Assembly (NCBI GenBank): GCA_031285845.1
Contig: JAITVK010000022.1
Location: 62,001-126,000 of the forward strand
Direction: 5' to 3'
Source of the DNA: Propionibacteriaceae bacterium
GTDB taxonomy: Bacteria; Actinomycetota; Actinomycetes; Propionibacteriales; Propionibacteriaceae
Length of the DNA: 64,000 nucleotides
Both the position numbers and the translations under genes were made by a program. How positions within the stretch are numbered: position 1 is the stretch's first letter; each line of letters begins with the position of its first letter. Of the stretch, positions 44,620-51,014 are shown in pieces. The notes under the pieces were generated by a model. The model searched no databases. It was not told the DNA's origin and worked only from the letters and a program-made list of their open reading frames with translations.

Positions 44620-45329
44620 CCAAAGTCTTGAATCTGTATGCCGGGATTGGTGGTAATCGGGCAGGGTGGCCGGTGGATGTGCAGGTGACGGCGGTGGAGT
44701 TGGATCCGCAGGTTGCTGAGGCGTACGCCACTCTGTGGCCGGGTGATGATCTGGTCATCGGGGACGCGCACCAGTATCTGTTGGAGCATTTCATGGATGG
44801 GTGGGGTCTGATCTGGACGTCGCCGCCGTGTCCGTCGCATTCGAAGTTGCGCCGGTTTGAGCATGCTCGGGGTCATTACGTGTACCCGCGGTTGGACATG
44901 TTGTACGGGGAGATCATCCTCCTGCAATCCTTCTGCCCACCCGACACGGCGTTCCTGGTGGAGAATGTGATTCCGTACTATCCGCCCTTGATTCCACCCA
45001 CCGGGCAGTTGGGGCGGCATTACGCGTGGTCGAACCGATCGCTGCCGATGGTCGCGGTCGATGCGTATGGGTTGCGGATCTCGCGGGACAGGAAGTCCTC
45101 GTACCGGCGTCGCAAAGCCACCCTGTCACCCATGGAGTGTGCTGAAGAAACCGATTTCCAACAAGCTTATGGGATCACTCTCCCGGCGTGCGCCGACACG
45201 TGGGGCCGGTACATGCGCCGACAAGTGATGCGCAACTGTGTCGACCCTGTCATCGGCGAAGCCGTGTGGGACGCCTGCCTCGGTCACGAACACGCCCACC
45301 AGGGCACACTATTGGAGGTGGCCGCATGA
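44616..45329 (+). CDS. Phage DNA (cytosine-5) methyltransferase
   Basis: 237-residue C5 methyltransferase. Motif I NLYAGIGGNR (SAM), motif IV SPPCPSHS with catalytic Cys72, and motif VI VENV are visible; motif VIII QxRxR-like residues are less clear. It is short compared with bacterial enzymes, typical of phage orphan types with a reduced target domain. No restriction enzyme is encoded near it, so it likely protects phage DNA. Ends LLEVAA, with the GGAGG for the next gene in those codons. Confidence 0.85.
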   Translation: MTKVLNLYAGIGGNRAGWPVDVQVTAVELDPQVAEAYATLWPGDDLVIGDAHQYLLEHFMDGWGLIWTSPPCPSHSKLRRFEHARGHYVYPRLDMLYGEIILLQSFCPPDTAFLVENVIPYYPPLIPPTGQLGRHYAWSNRSLPMVAVDAYGLRISRDRKSSYRRRKATLSPMECAEETDFQQAYGITLPACADTWGRYMRRQVMRNCVDPVIGEAVWDACLGHEHAHQGTLLEVAA

Positions 45330-45781
45330 GTCTTCATCTAGTGCCGATCTCGTGGGCGACGTTGGTTGATGGTGTGTGCAGGTGGCATCGTCATCACTGT
45401 CCACCGGTCGGGGATTTGGGTATTCGTGTCGGTGTGGCCGACGAGACTGGTGTCTTGGTGGGTGTGGGGTGTGCTGGTCGACCGGTCGCACCCGTGCTGG
45501 ATGACGGGTTGACGGTCGAAGTGACCAGGGTCGCCACTGATGGGACACGCAACGCGTCGTCGATGCTATACGGGGCGTTGACCAGGGCGGCGTTGGCCCT
45601 GGGTTGGCAGAGGGTCATCACCTACACCGAACAAGGCGAGACGGGAGCGTCCCTGCGTGCCGTCGATTGGCATGTGGTAGCAGAGAGGCCAATTCGCAAA
45701 GGATGGTCTCACCCGTCCAGGCCTCGTGACGACCGGGCATACCGGTCGGTCACCCGCACACTATGGGAGGCCGAATCATGA
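45326..45781 (+). CDS. XF1762 family phage protein
   Basis: 151-residue protein of the XF1762 family: LVPISWATLVDGVCRWHRHHCPPVGDLGIRVGV at the start, then VGRPVAP, DDGLTVEVTRVATDGTRNASSMLYGAL and the C-terminal CDxxRYR-like end (AVDWHVVAERPIRKGW). The fold resembles GNAT acetyltransferases. Role unknown. Adjacent to the methyltransferase in many phages. Confidence 0.8.
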   Translation: MSLHLVPISWATLVDGVCRWHRHHCPPVGDLGIRVGVADETGVLVGVGCAGRPVAPVLDDGLTVEVTRVATDGTRNASSMLYGALTRAALALGWQRVITYTEQGETGASLRAVDWHVVAERPIRKGWSHPSRPRDDRAYRSVTRTLWEAES

Positions 45782-46182
45782 GTATGACACTGGCGATGGC
45801 GAAACAGGCCCTGGAGGATGGCAACCCGGTCCTCGGGTGTTTCGTGAGGGTGAGGGTCGATAAGGGGTGGGGTGGCCCGTGGGGATGCGACCGGACACCA
45901 GCGAAGTGGGTGTGTGTGTGGTGCGGATACCAAGCACGGGGAACCGACGATGAGCCAGACCTGAGGTTCAGACGTCACGCGTTGCATCAGCTTCATGCCC
46001 ACTGTGACCGGTGTGGGGTGTGGGTGCCTGCTTTGGCGGACGGGTCACCACGAGAACACCCAGCGAACATCTGCCCGGGCAAGACTGAGGCTGACCGTGT
46101 GGTGCCCGTCCTCCCGGTCAGGCGAAGCATGCTCGCTGCTGATGCGCCACGAGGACGAAAACTCGTGGAGGTGGCCGTATGA
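45778..46182 (+). CDS. Cysteine-rich phage protein, probable zinc binder
   Basis: 134-residue protein with several C-x2-C units (CVWCGY, CDRCG) and a C near the end (NICPGK), separated by LRFRRHALHQLHAHC. It looks like a double zinc ribbon. Ends KLVEVAV, whose codons contain GGAGG for the next gene. Not recognised further. Confidence 0.6.
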   Translation: MSMTLAMAKQALEDGNPVLGCFVRVRVDKGWGGPWGCDRTPAKWVCVWCGYQARGTDDEPDLRFRRHALHQLHAHCDRCGVWVPALADGSPREHPANICPGKTEADRVVPVLPVRRSMLAADAPRGRKLVEVAV

Positions 46183-46391
46183 GTTCGTCTGCTGCCGACG
46201 CGTATATGTGGGCTTACGGGCACATCATCCGTCAGATTCGAGGCGTGCTGCGTTTTGACGCTATGACTGGTCACCAGGCGATCATGAAGGCGGCTCAGTT
46301 GTCGGCCCTGGTTGAAGCGTTGCAGGACCCAGCGCAGTTGTGGGACCGCATCGATGCTGAACAGAGTGATGTGGGGCAGGCCGACTTATGA
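46179..46391 (+). CDS. Small helical phage protein, unknown
   Basis: 70-residue helical protein (YMWAYGHIIRQIRGVLRF, LSALVEALQDPAQLWDRIDAE). Not recognised. ATGA overlaps on both sides place it in the same translation-coupled series. Confidence 0.58.
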   Translation: MSSSAADAYMWAYGHIIRQIRGVLRFDAMTGHQAIMKAAQLSALVEALQDPAQLWDRIDAEQSDVGQADL

Positions 46392-46570
46392 GTGGGTTTC
46401 CTGCCCGGTATGAAGCCGTGTGTTTCGAGTGTGGAGACGAGATTCACCTCGGTGAGGCGATGAGGCTGGTTCCGGCTCCGCTAGAGTTGTTCGACCAAAC
46501 TAGCGTGTCGGTGCATGAGGATTGTCACGGCGGTGAATGGGACGACGAAGGAGACGAGGTGGCCCCATGA
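46388..46570 (+). CDS. Small zinc-finger-like phage protein
   Basis: 60-residue protein: YEAVCFECGDEIHLGEAMRLV, a later HEDCHGG, and an acidic tail. A C-x2-C ... H-x2-C metal site is likely, as in short actinophage proteins with the same layout. ATGA overlap with dam. Confidence 0.6.
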   Translation: MSGFPARYEAVCFECGDEIHLGEAMRLVPAPLELFDQTSVSVHEDCHGGEWDDEGDEVAP

Positions 46571-47373
46571 AACCTCCCATGCCGTACGCGGGTGGCAAAC
46601 AACGCTTGGCTGACAGGATCGTCACTCTGATGCCCGATCACCTGCATTACGTTGAACCCTTCGCCGGAGCACTCGCCGTCCTGCTCGCGAAACCTGCGTC
46701 TCGGATTGAGACCGTCAATGACCTTGATGGGGAGATCGTGACGTTTTGGCGTGTTTTGCGTGATGATCCGCAGGCTCTTCATCGGATGTGTGTGTTGACG
46801 CCGCATTGTCGTGACTTGTACATGGAGTCTCGCGCCACCGGTCAAGGTGGCACTGATGTGGAGATTGCTCATCGGGTGTGGGTGAGGTTGACTCAAGGCA
46901 GGGGATCGCGGAGTAACGGCACCTCGGGCTGGCGGTTCGTGCAAGGCGGCACCACCCGCCATTCACTGGCCCGCTATTTGGATGGGTATTGTGACCGGTT
47001 GATCGATGCGGCTGAACGGCTGCGCATGGTCTCGATCGAACACATGGATGCCCTGCGTCTGATCGCTTCCTATGATCGGGCGGAGACCCTGTTCTATATC
47101 GATCCACCCTATCTGGATACCACGCGATACGCCGGAATGTACACCGTGGAAATGGGCACACCCATGCAACACAGCGACCTGCTCCACGTGTTGAAAACCT
47201 GCACCGGCAAGATCATCCTGTCGGGATACCGATCAGAGTTGTACGACGTCGAGCTGGCCGACTGGACACGTATCGACCTCGACACCACCTGCATGACTGG
47301 CACACCCCGCACTGAATCCCTGTGGCTCAACTACCAGCCACCCACACTCTTCACAGGAGGGTTACCAGAATGA
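46567..47373 (+). CDS. dam: DNA adenine methylase, Dam/D12 class
   Basis: 268-residue N6-adenine methyltransferase of the D12 (alpha) class. Motif I PYAGGKQRLADRI (7-19), the YVEPFAGALAVL SAM loop (about 28-39) and catalytic motif IV DPPY at 179-182 followed by LDTTRYAG. Likely GATC-type or related; the target cannot be read from the sequence. Second orphan methyltransferase of the prophage. GACGAGGTGG upstream, ATGA overlap. Confidence 0.92.
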   Translation: MKPPMPYAGGKQRLADRIVTLMPDHLHYVEPFAGALAVLLAKPASRIETVNDLDGEIVTFWRVLRDDPQALHRMCVLTPHCRDLYMESRATGQGGTDVEIAHRVWVRLTQGRGSRSNGTSGWRFVQGGTTRHSLARYLDGYCDRLIDAAERLRMVSIEHMDALRLIASYDRAETLFYIDPPYLDTTRYAGMYTVEMGTPMQHSDLLHVLKTCTGKIILSGYRSELYDVELADWTRIDLDTTCMTGTPRTESLWLNYQPPTLFTGGLPE

Positions 47374-47645
47374 TCACTCATGACGATATTACTTGCTGGG
47401 CGAGGAATGGTCGTGCCATCGCCGGCTTCCTTGACGACATCGAAGCCCAAGACCTCATCCGGGCCCTCAGCCAACGCCTGGGTGCTGCCTTCGACACCAT
47501 CCTGGACAACCCGGCCACACCGACCGCCACCCCCACACCCGCCGAACCGAAACGCACCTATCGACGCCGCATCGTCCAAGGATTCACCACCAACCACGAC
47601 GGGACCCGCGTCCCACACATCACCACCACGGAGGTGACCCCGTGA
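47370..47645 (+). CDS. Small phage protein with Pro/Thr-rich linker
   Basis: 91-residue protein, not recognised. ITHDDITCWARNGRAIAGFLDDIEAQDLIRALSQRL is helical; a TPTATPTPAEP linker follows; the end is TNHDGTRVPHITTTEV. AGGAGGG precedes the ATG at 47370. Codon use turns strongly to C-ending codons from here to about 49480. Confidence 0.58.
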   Translation: MITHDDITCWARNGRAIAGFLDDIEAQDLIRALSQRLGAAFDTILDNPATPTATPTPAEPKRTYRRRIVQGFTTNHDGTRVPHITTTEVTP

Positions 47646-47944
47646 CTACGCCAGCGTGTTCGGGCAATCAAACGGCACTGTCGACCAGTCTTGTGGTGAT
47701 CAGTGAGTCAGTCGAGGTGACCATGATAAAGAATGCATTCGCTCGCGCAGTAGTGGCCGTGTGGATGATGCGATGGAAAGCACTCATCGCCACGATCACC
47801 AGCCATCTGACAACCGTCATCAAGACGTTCAACCACGCATGCGCCGGACTGGATGCGGTGGCGCCGTTATCGCAACGCCGTGGCATCCATGCACAACACA
47901 GCCCCTACGGGCCACAGACAAGGAGGAAACGTCGCCATGAGTAA
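47642..47944 (+). CDS. Small basic phage protein (GTG start)
   Basis: 100-residue frame starting with GTG, which overlaps the stop of the preceding gene (GTGA), with GGAGGTG upstream. Amphipathic middle (IKNAFARAVVAVWMMRWKALIATI) and a basic end. Not recognised; the reading is supported by coupling more than by similarity. Confidence 0.45.
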   Translation: MTTPACSGNQTALSTSLVVISESVEVTMIKNAFARAVVAVWMMRWKALIATITSHLTTVIKTFNHACAGLDAVAPLSQRRGIHAQHSPYGPQTRRKRRHE

Positions 47945-48362
47945 CAACCCTGGAGCCGTGTTCCAGAAGATTGACCCTTGGATCAACGACGATGACGACA
48001 TCGCTGCGGTCGGTGGAATGCCCAAGTACCTCTACATCGAGGGACTGCTCTACATTCGCCGCAACATTCATGGCCGAGACGGGATCATTCCGAAGTACGC
48101 GCTCGGCGAGATCGGGAAAGATATCCCGGCCCGTGACAAGCATGCCAAGACACTCGTGCAAGTGGGCCTGTGGATTGATCACAAGGACTATTGGGAGGTT
48201 CGCAACTGGACCAGGTGGAACAAGACCGAGGACGAACGCAAGGCATTGTCGGAACAGAAGCGAGTCAGCGGACAGAAGGGTGCGCATGCCAAGTGGCATT
48301 CAGCAGCCAAACCTGATCCCGGATGCCGCTGGTGCGTCGAGAAGGAATGGGCTCGGGCATGA
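47937..48362 (+). CDS. Phage replication-associated protein
   Basis: 141-residue protein resembling the N-terminal domain of actinophage replication proteins: AVGGMPKYLYIEGLLYIRRN, GIIPKYALGEIGKD, AKTLVQVGLWIDHKDYWEVRNWTRWNKTEDE, a winged-helix-like, DnaD/replication-initiator-like pattern. A Cys pair lies at the end (CRWC). AAGGAGGAAACG is a strong ribosome site before the ATG at 47937. It is short; the usual C-terminal part is missing. Confidence 0.65.
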   Translation: MSNNPGAVFQKIDPWINDDDDIAAVGGMPKYLYIEGLLYIRRNIHGRDGIIPKYALGEIGKDIPARDKHAKTLVQVGLWIDHKDYWEVRNWTRWNKTEDERKALSEQKRVSGQKGAHAKWHSAAKPDPGCRWCVEKEWARA

Positions 48363-48453
48363 CTGTATATATAGGGGCCTGCTATGGCACGAGGGATGGC
48401 AGGTGCCATCGCGCCAGCCATGGCAGTAGCTTTGGCGAAGTCGTGGCAGGGCT

Positions 48454-48597
48454 ATGGCAGAAGAAGAGGAAGAAGAAGACCTTCGGTTATCCCTACGGGA
48501 TAACCTCGCCAACTCGCGTTGGATCGTTCCGTCGCCGCCGAAGGCGACAACGGTTCTATCACCCCTCTACCGCAACTTTTCTAGTGGCCGAGACTAA
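48454..48597 (+). CDS. Possible acidic 47-residue microprotein
   Basis: Frame ATG 48454 to TAA 48597 with a run of six Glu near the start, then DLRLSLRDNLANSRWIVPS. Ribosome site weak (AGGG at 3 bases). It could also be the displaced C-terminus of the gene ending at 48362. Confidence 0.25.
   Translation: MAEEEEEEDLRLSLRDNLANSRWIVPSPPKATTVLSPLYRNFSSGRD
48485..48505. terminator. Hairpin GGTTATCCC-TAC-GGGATAACC
   Basis: Perfect 9-base stem with a 3-base loop between the replication-associated gene and the zinc-ribbon gene. Terminator-like but without a T-run. Confidence 0.5.
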
Positions 48598-48667
48598 CTT
48601 AAGTTCACTACTTAACCACAGATAGCACACCTTTAAGATTTCACAAATAGGCGAGAGGAAACGAAAC

Positions 48668-49450
48668 ATGACAAGCCGAGAGGCGAGCGAATGCCACATC
48701 TGCCACAACGCCACCACCCACGACAATGCCTCCTGGTGCCCCGGCTGCACCGGCATCTGGCAAGCCGACCTCGCCTTCATCGCCACCCAATGGACCGAAC
48801 TCGCCACCGCCGAAACCAAACAAACCCGATTCCGACGCATTGGCGCTAAATTCCTCGGCATGGCAGCCCCACTCCCGTACAACCCCGCCGCCCGAGACTG
48901 CCGCGACCAAGCCACCGCCGTCCTCACCGGCTGGGCCCAAGTCCTCCGAGCACCAGCCCTCAACGACATTCGCACCCTCACCCGCTGGCTCTCCAACCAC
49001 GCCCACACCGCCCGCCTCCACCCCGCCGCCCGCGACATCTGGCATGAAACCCGCGACCTCACCCAACAACTCACCCACATCATCGACCGACCCCAAGACC
49101 GCGAATACCTCGGCGACTGCGACACCCCCCAATGCCGCAACCACCACTGGGCCATCACCTGCCCACCCGGCGCCCACACCGCCCGCTGCCAGCACTGCGG
49201 CACCACCTACGACGCCGACACCACCCGCACCCAACGCCGCCAATGGTCCGACGACCAACTCGTCACCCAAGCCCAACTCGTCACCGCCGGATACCCCAAG
49301 CAAACCGTCTCCGGATGGATCAAAACCGGCGCCCTCGCCACCCACGGCACACTCAACGGACGCCCCGCCTACAACCTCGGCGACGCCCGAGCCCTACGAG
49401 AAACCACCGCCAAGCACGGTCGACGACACGCCGACCACCCAGATCATTGA
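48668..49450 (+). CDS. Actinophage zinc-ribbon/HTH protein
   Basis: 260-residue protein of a family I associate with actinophages. The N-terminus has a zinc ribbon (CHICHN ... WCPGC), the middle PLPYNPAARDCRDQATAVLTGWA (about 75-97) is the recognisable core, then a second Cys set (CDTPQCRNHHW ... CPPG ... CQHCG, about 155-182) and a MerR-like HTH (DQLVTQAQLVTAGYPKQTVSGWI). AGAGGAAACG precedes the ATG at 48668. Almost every third position is C, unlike the genes around 40-46 kb. Confidence 0.68.
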   Translation: MTSREASECHICHNATTHDNASWCPGCTGIWQADLAFIATQWTELATAETKQTRFRRIGAKFLGMAAPLPYNPAARDCRDQATAVLTGWAQVLRAPALNDIRTLTRWLSNHAHTARLHPAARDIWHETRDLTQQLTHIIDRPQDREYLGDCDTPQCRNHHWAITCPPGAHTARCQHCGTTYDADTTRTQRRQWSDDQLVTQAQLVTAGYPKQTVSGWIKTGALATHGTLNGRPAYNLGDARALRETTAKHGRRHADHPDH

Positions 49451-49500
49451 CATCCTTGACAAACTCGGACTAGTCTTCACGTAACGTACAGAGAAGTGTC

Positions 49501-49526
49501 AAAGGCCACCCACGCTGGTGGCCTTT
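49501..49526 (+). terminator. Terminator-like hairpin before the HNH gene
   Basis: Perfect 10-base arms AAAGGCCACC / GGTGGCCTTT with a 6-base loop (CACGCT), ending in TTTCG. It separates the early/middle region from the packaging module. Confidence 0.72.
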
Positions 49527-49549
49527 CGTATCCCCACAGAAACCACGAC

Positions 49550-49840
49550 ATGACGAACACCTCCTGGTCAGGACATCGAGCAGCCTTCCCACCCAAACTC
49601 CGCAGCCAGATCCTGAAACGCGACAAAACCTGCCGCATCTGCAGAACAGCCAAAGCCACCGAAGCCGACCACATCACCAACCACGCCGACTGCCTACGCC
49701 AAGGGATCAACCCCGACACGCTCGCCAATGGTCAAGGTCTTTGCCATGACTGTCACGCCGACAAGACCCGCCAGGAGATCGCCGCTGGCCAAGCGAGGCT
49801 GAAACCCCGCCGCGTCTACCGTCATCCTTCCGACGTCTGA
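49550..49840 (+). CDS. HNH endonuclease
   Basis: 96-residue HNH protein: CRICRTAKATEADHITNHADC ... NGQGLCHDCHADKT, with two C-x2-C zinc pairs and the EADHI catalytic His. In cos-type siphoviruses such HNH proteins are encoded beside the terminase and take part in genome cutting and packaging. ATG 49550 is used; a GTG at 49496 lies inside the hairpin stem. Confidence 0.9.
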   Translation: MTNTSWSGHRAAFPPKLRSQILKRDKTCRICRTAKATEADHITNHADCLRQGINPDTLANGQGLCHDCHADKTRQEIAAGQARLKPRRVYRHPSDV

Positions 49841-50091
49841 CCCCAAGGGGGAGACCCCCCATCCGAGGCGAGGGGGGGACGGAACACATAGGGCCTGACA
49901 ATCTGTGCAAAACGGTCCAGCGACCCTGGTGTGGTTCCTGCTGACCCTAGGTTTGCCTCTCGGGGGCGCTGAGGAGGTCTGCTTCACTCGGCGACAGACT
50001 GGTGGGCAAACCGCCCTAATCCGTCCTCCATCTGTTACGGTAATAGCGCTGTGACAGGCTAGTATACCGAGTCTCGTGGTAGACTTGCGGT
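49841..50091 (+). other. Possible cos region between HNH and the terminase module
   Basis: Gene-free 251 bases. Near its left end are alternating runs CCCCAAGGGGG-AGA-CCCCCC and GGGGGGG (49841-49880), a pattern similar to 3'-overhang cos ends in actinophages. The position between HNH and small terminase fits, but the cut site cannot be fixed. Confidence 0.4.
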
Positions 50092-50583
50092 ATGCGCAAG
50101 TGTGAGAGATGCGGAGTTGGGCTTCACTGGCGTCAGCCTGCGGACACACGTTTTTGTTCCACCCGTTGTCGGGTCGCGTGGCATCGAGCACACGCGCTAC
50201 CCACCTCGATGACTCAACGGCACCAATGGGTGCGCGCTGACGGCAAGAGACCGATCCAGGCCGATGGTTCTCCGGCGTCATCGACTATGCCGGGCACATG
50301 GACCGACTATCGATCAGTGCGCGCCGGTGGCGCCGGTGATGGGTTTGGGGTCATGCTCGGTGACGGACTTGGATGCTATGACCTTGATCATATGGACGAC
50401 CGGGCGGCCCGAGAGTTCATCGCGGCGATTCCCGAGTCTGTTGTGTACGCCGAGCGTTCTGTCTCCGGCAAAGGTATGCATGTGTTCATCGATGCGGTGG
50501 AGGGGCCCGGATACCGTCATGCAGGGGTCGAGCGGTACACACGTGGTCGGTTTATTCGCATGACGGGAGTCCGATTCGTTTGA
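50092..50583 (+). CDS. Short zinc-finger plus primase-polymerase (NrS-1-like AEP) domain protein
   Basis: 163-residue protein. Residues 1-32 hold a zinc finger (CERCG ... FCSTRCR). Residues about 50-160 match the N-terminal half of NrS-1-type primase-polymerase domains: KRPIQADGSPASSTMPGTWTD, GFGVMLGDGLGCYDLDHMDD (D-x-D metal motif), ERSVSGKGMHVFI (S-x-H region) and TRGRFIRMTG. The rest of a full primase is missing. It is beside terminase, not the replication genes. Activity is uncertain. Confidence 0.68.
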   Translation: MRKCERCGVGLHWRQPADTRFCSTRCRVAWHRAHALPTSMTQRHQWVRADGKRPIQADGSPASSTMPGTWTDYRSVRAGGAGDGFGVMLGDGLGCYDLDHMDDRAAREFIAAIPESVVYAERSVSGKGMHVFIDAVEGPGYRHAGVERYTRGRFIRMTGVRFV

Positions 50584-50597
50584 TGGAGGTGATGGCT

Positions 50598-51014
50598 ATG
50601 CCCGTGACGGGACGTAAGCCAAAACCTCAAGGCCAGGCGGTGACTCGACACAAGCAGGTCCATGACTGGACTGAGGTGGTCGAGGTCCCGTTCCACGGTG
50701 GGCGTAGTCTTCCGGTGCGCCAGCCGGATGGGAAACCGTGGCCCCCGCAGACGAAGCGGTGGTGGAAGACGATCTCGTCGATGCCTCACTGTGTGCTGTG
50801 GGCGGATGCTGATTGGATGTTCGCCGAGCACACGGCCCGTCTCGTGGCACGGTTCGACATCGGCGACACCCGATTGGCGAAGGAGATCCGCGATCGGGAA
50901 CGAGTGCTTGGCACGACGGTGGACTATCGCAGAGACCTGCGGATACGGTACGTGCCGGAAGTCGCCGAGGTGTCAGCGGACGTGGTGAGCTTGGATGACT
51001 ACCGCAACCTCTGA
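50598..51014 (+). CDS. Terminase small subunit
   Basis: 138-residue protein with the pattern of actinophage small terminases: TGRKPKPQGQAVTRHK, DWTEVVEVPFHGGRSLP, then PPQTKRWWKTISSMPHCVLWADADWMF and a helical end. It recognises phage DNA for packaging. ATG 50598 has GGAGGT 7 bases upstream; ATGs at 50583 and 50592 are in frame but worse placed. Overlaps the large subunit gene by 20 bases. Confidence 0.78.
   Translation: MPVTGRKPKPQGQAVTRHKQVHDWTEVVEVPFHGGRSLPVRQPDGKPWPPQTKRWWKTISSMPHCVLWADADWMFAEHTARLVARFDIGDTRLAKEIRDRERVLGTTVDYRRDLRIRYVPEVAEVSADVVSLDDYRNL

Larger units (their letters stand above)
48363..48667. other. 305-base stretch with doubtful small frames and a hairpin
   Basis: No secure gene. 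A 47-codon frame 48454-48597 begins MAEEEEEEDLRLSLRDN (very acidic) and an 88-codon frame 48359-48625 begins at an ATGA overlap; neither has a good ribosome site or family. Several ATGGCA repeats occur at 48384-48460. The stretch contains a hairpin at 48485-48505. Confidence 0.5.

Noticed and set aside
48641..49345. 234-codon minus-strand frame, Gly/Val-rich
   Set aside because: It results from the C-rich third positions of the plus-strand zinc-ribbon gene.
48726..49484. 252-codon plus-strand frame, Pro/Thr-rich, overlapping the zinc-ribbon gene
   Set aside because: Composition follows from codon bias of the real frame; no ribosome site and no structure.
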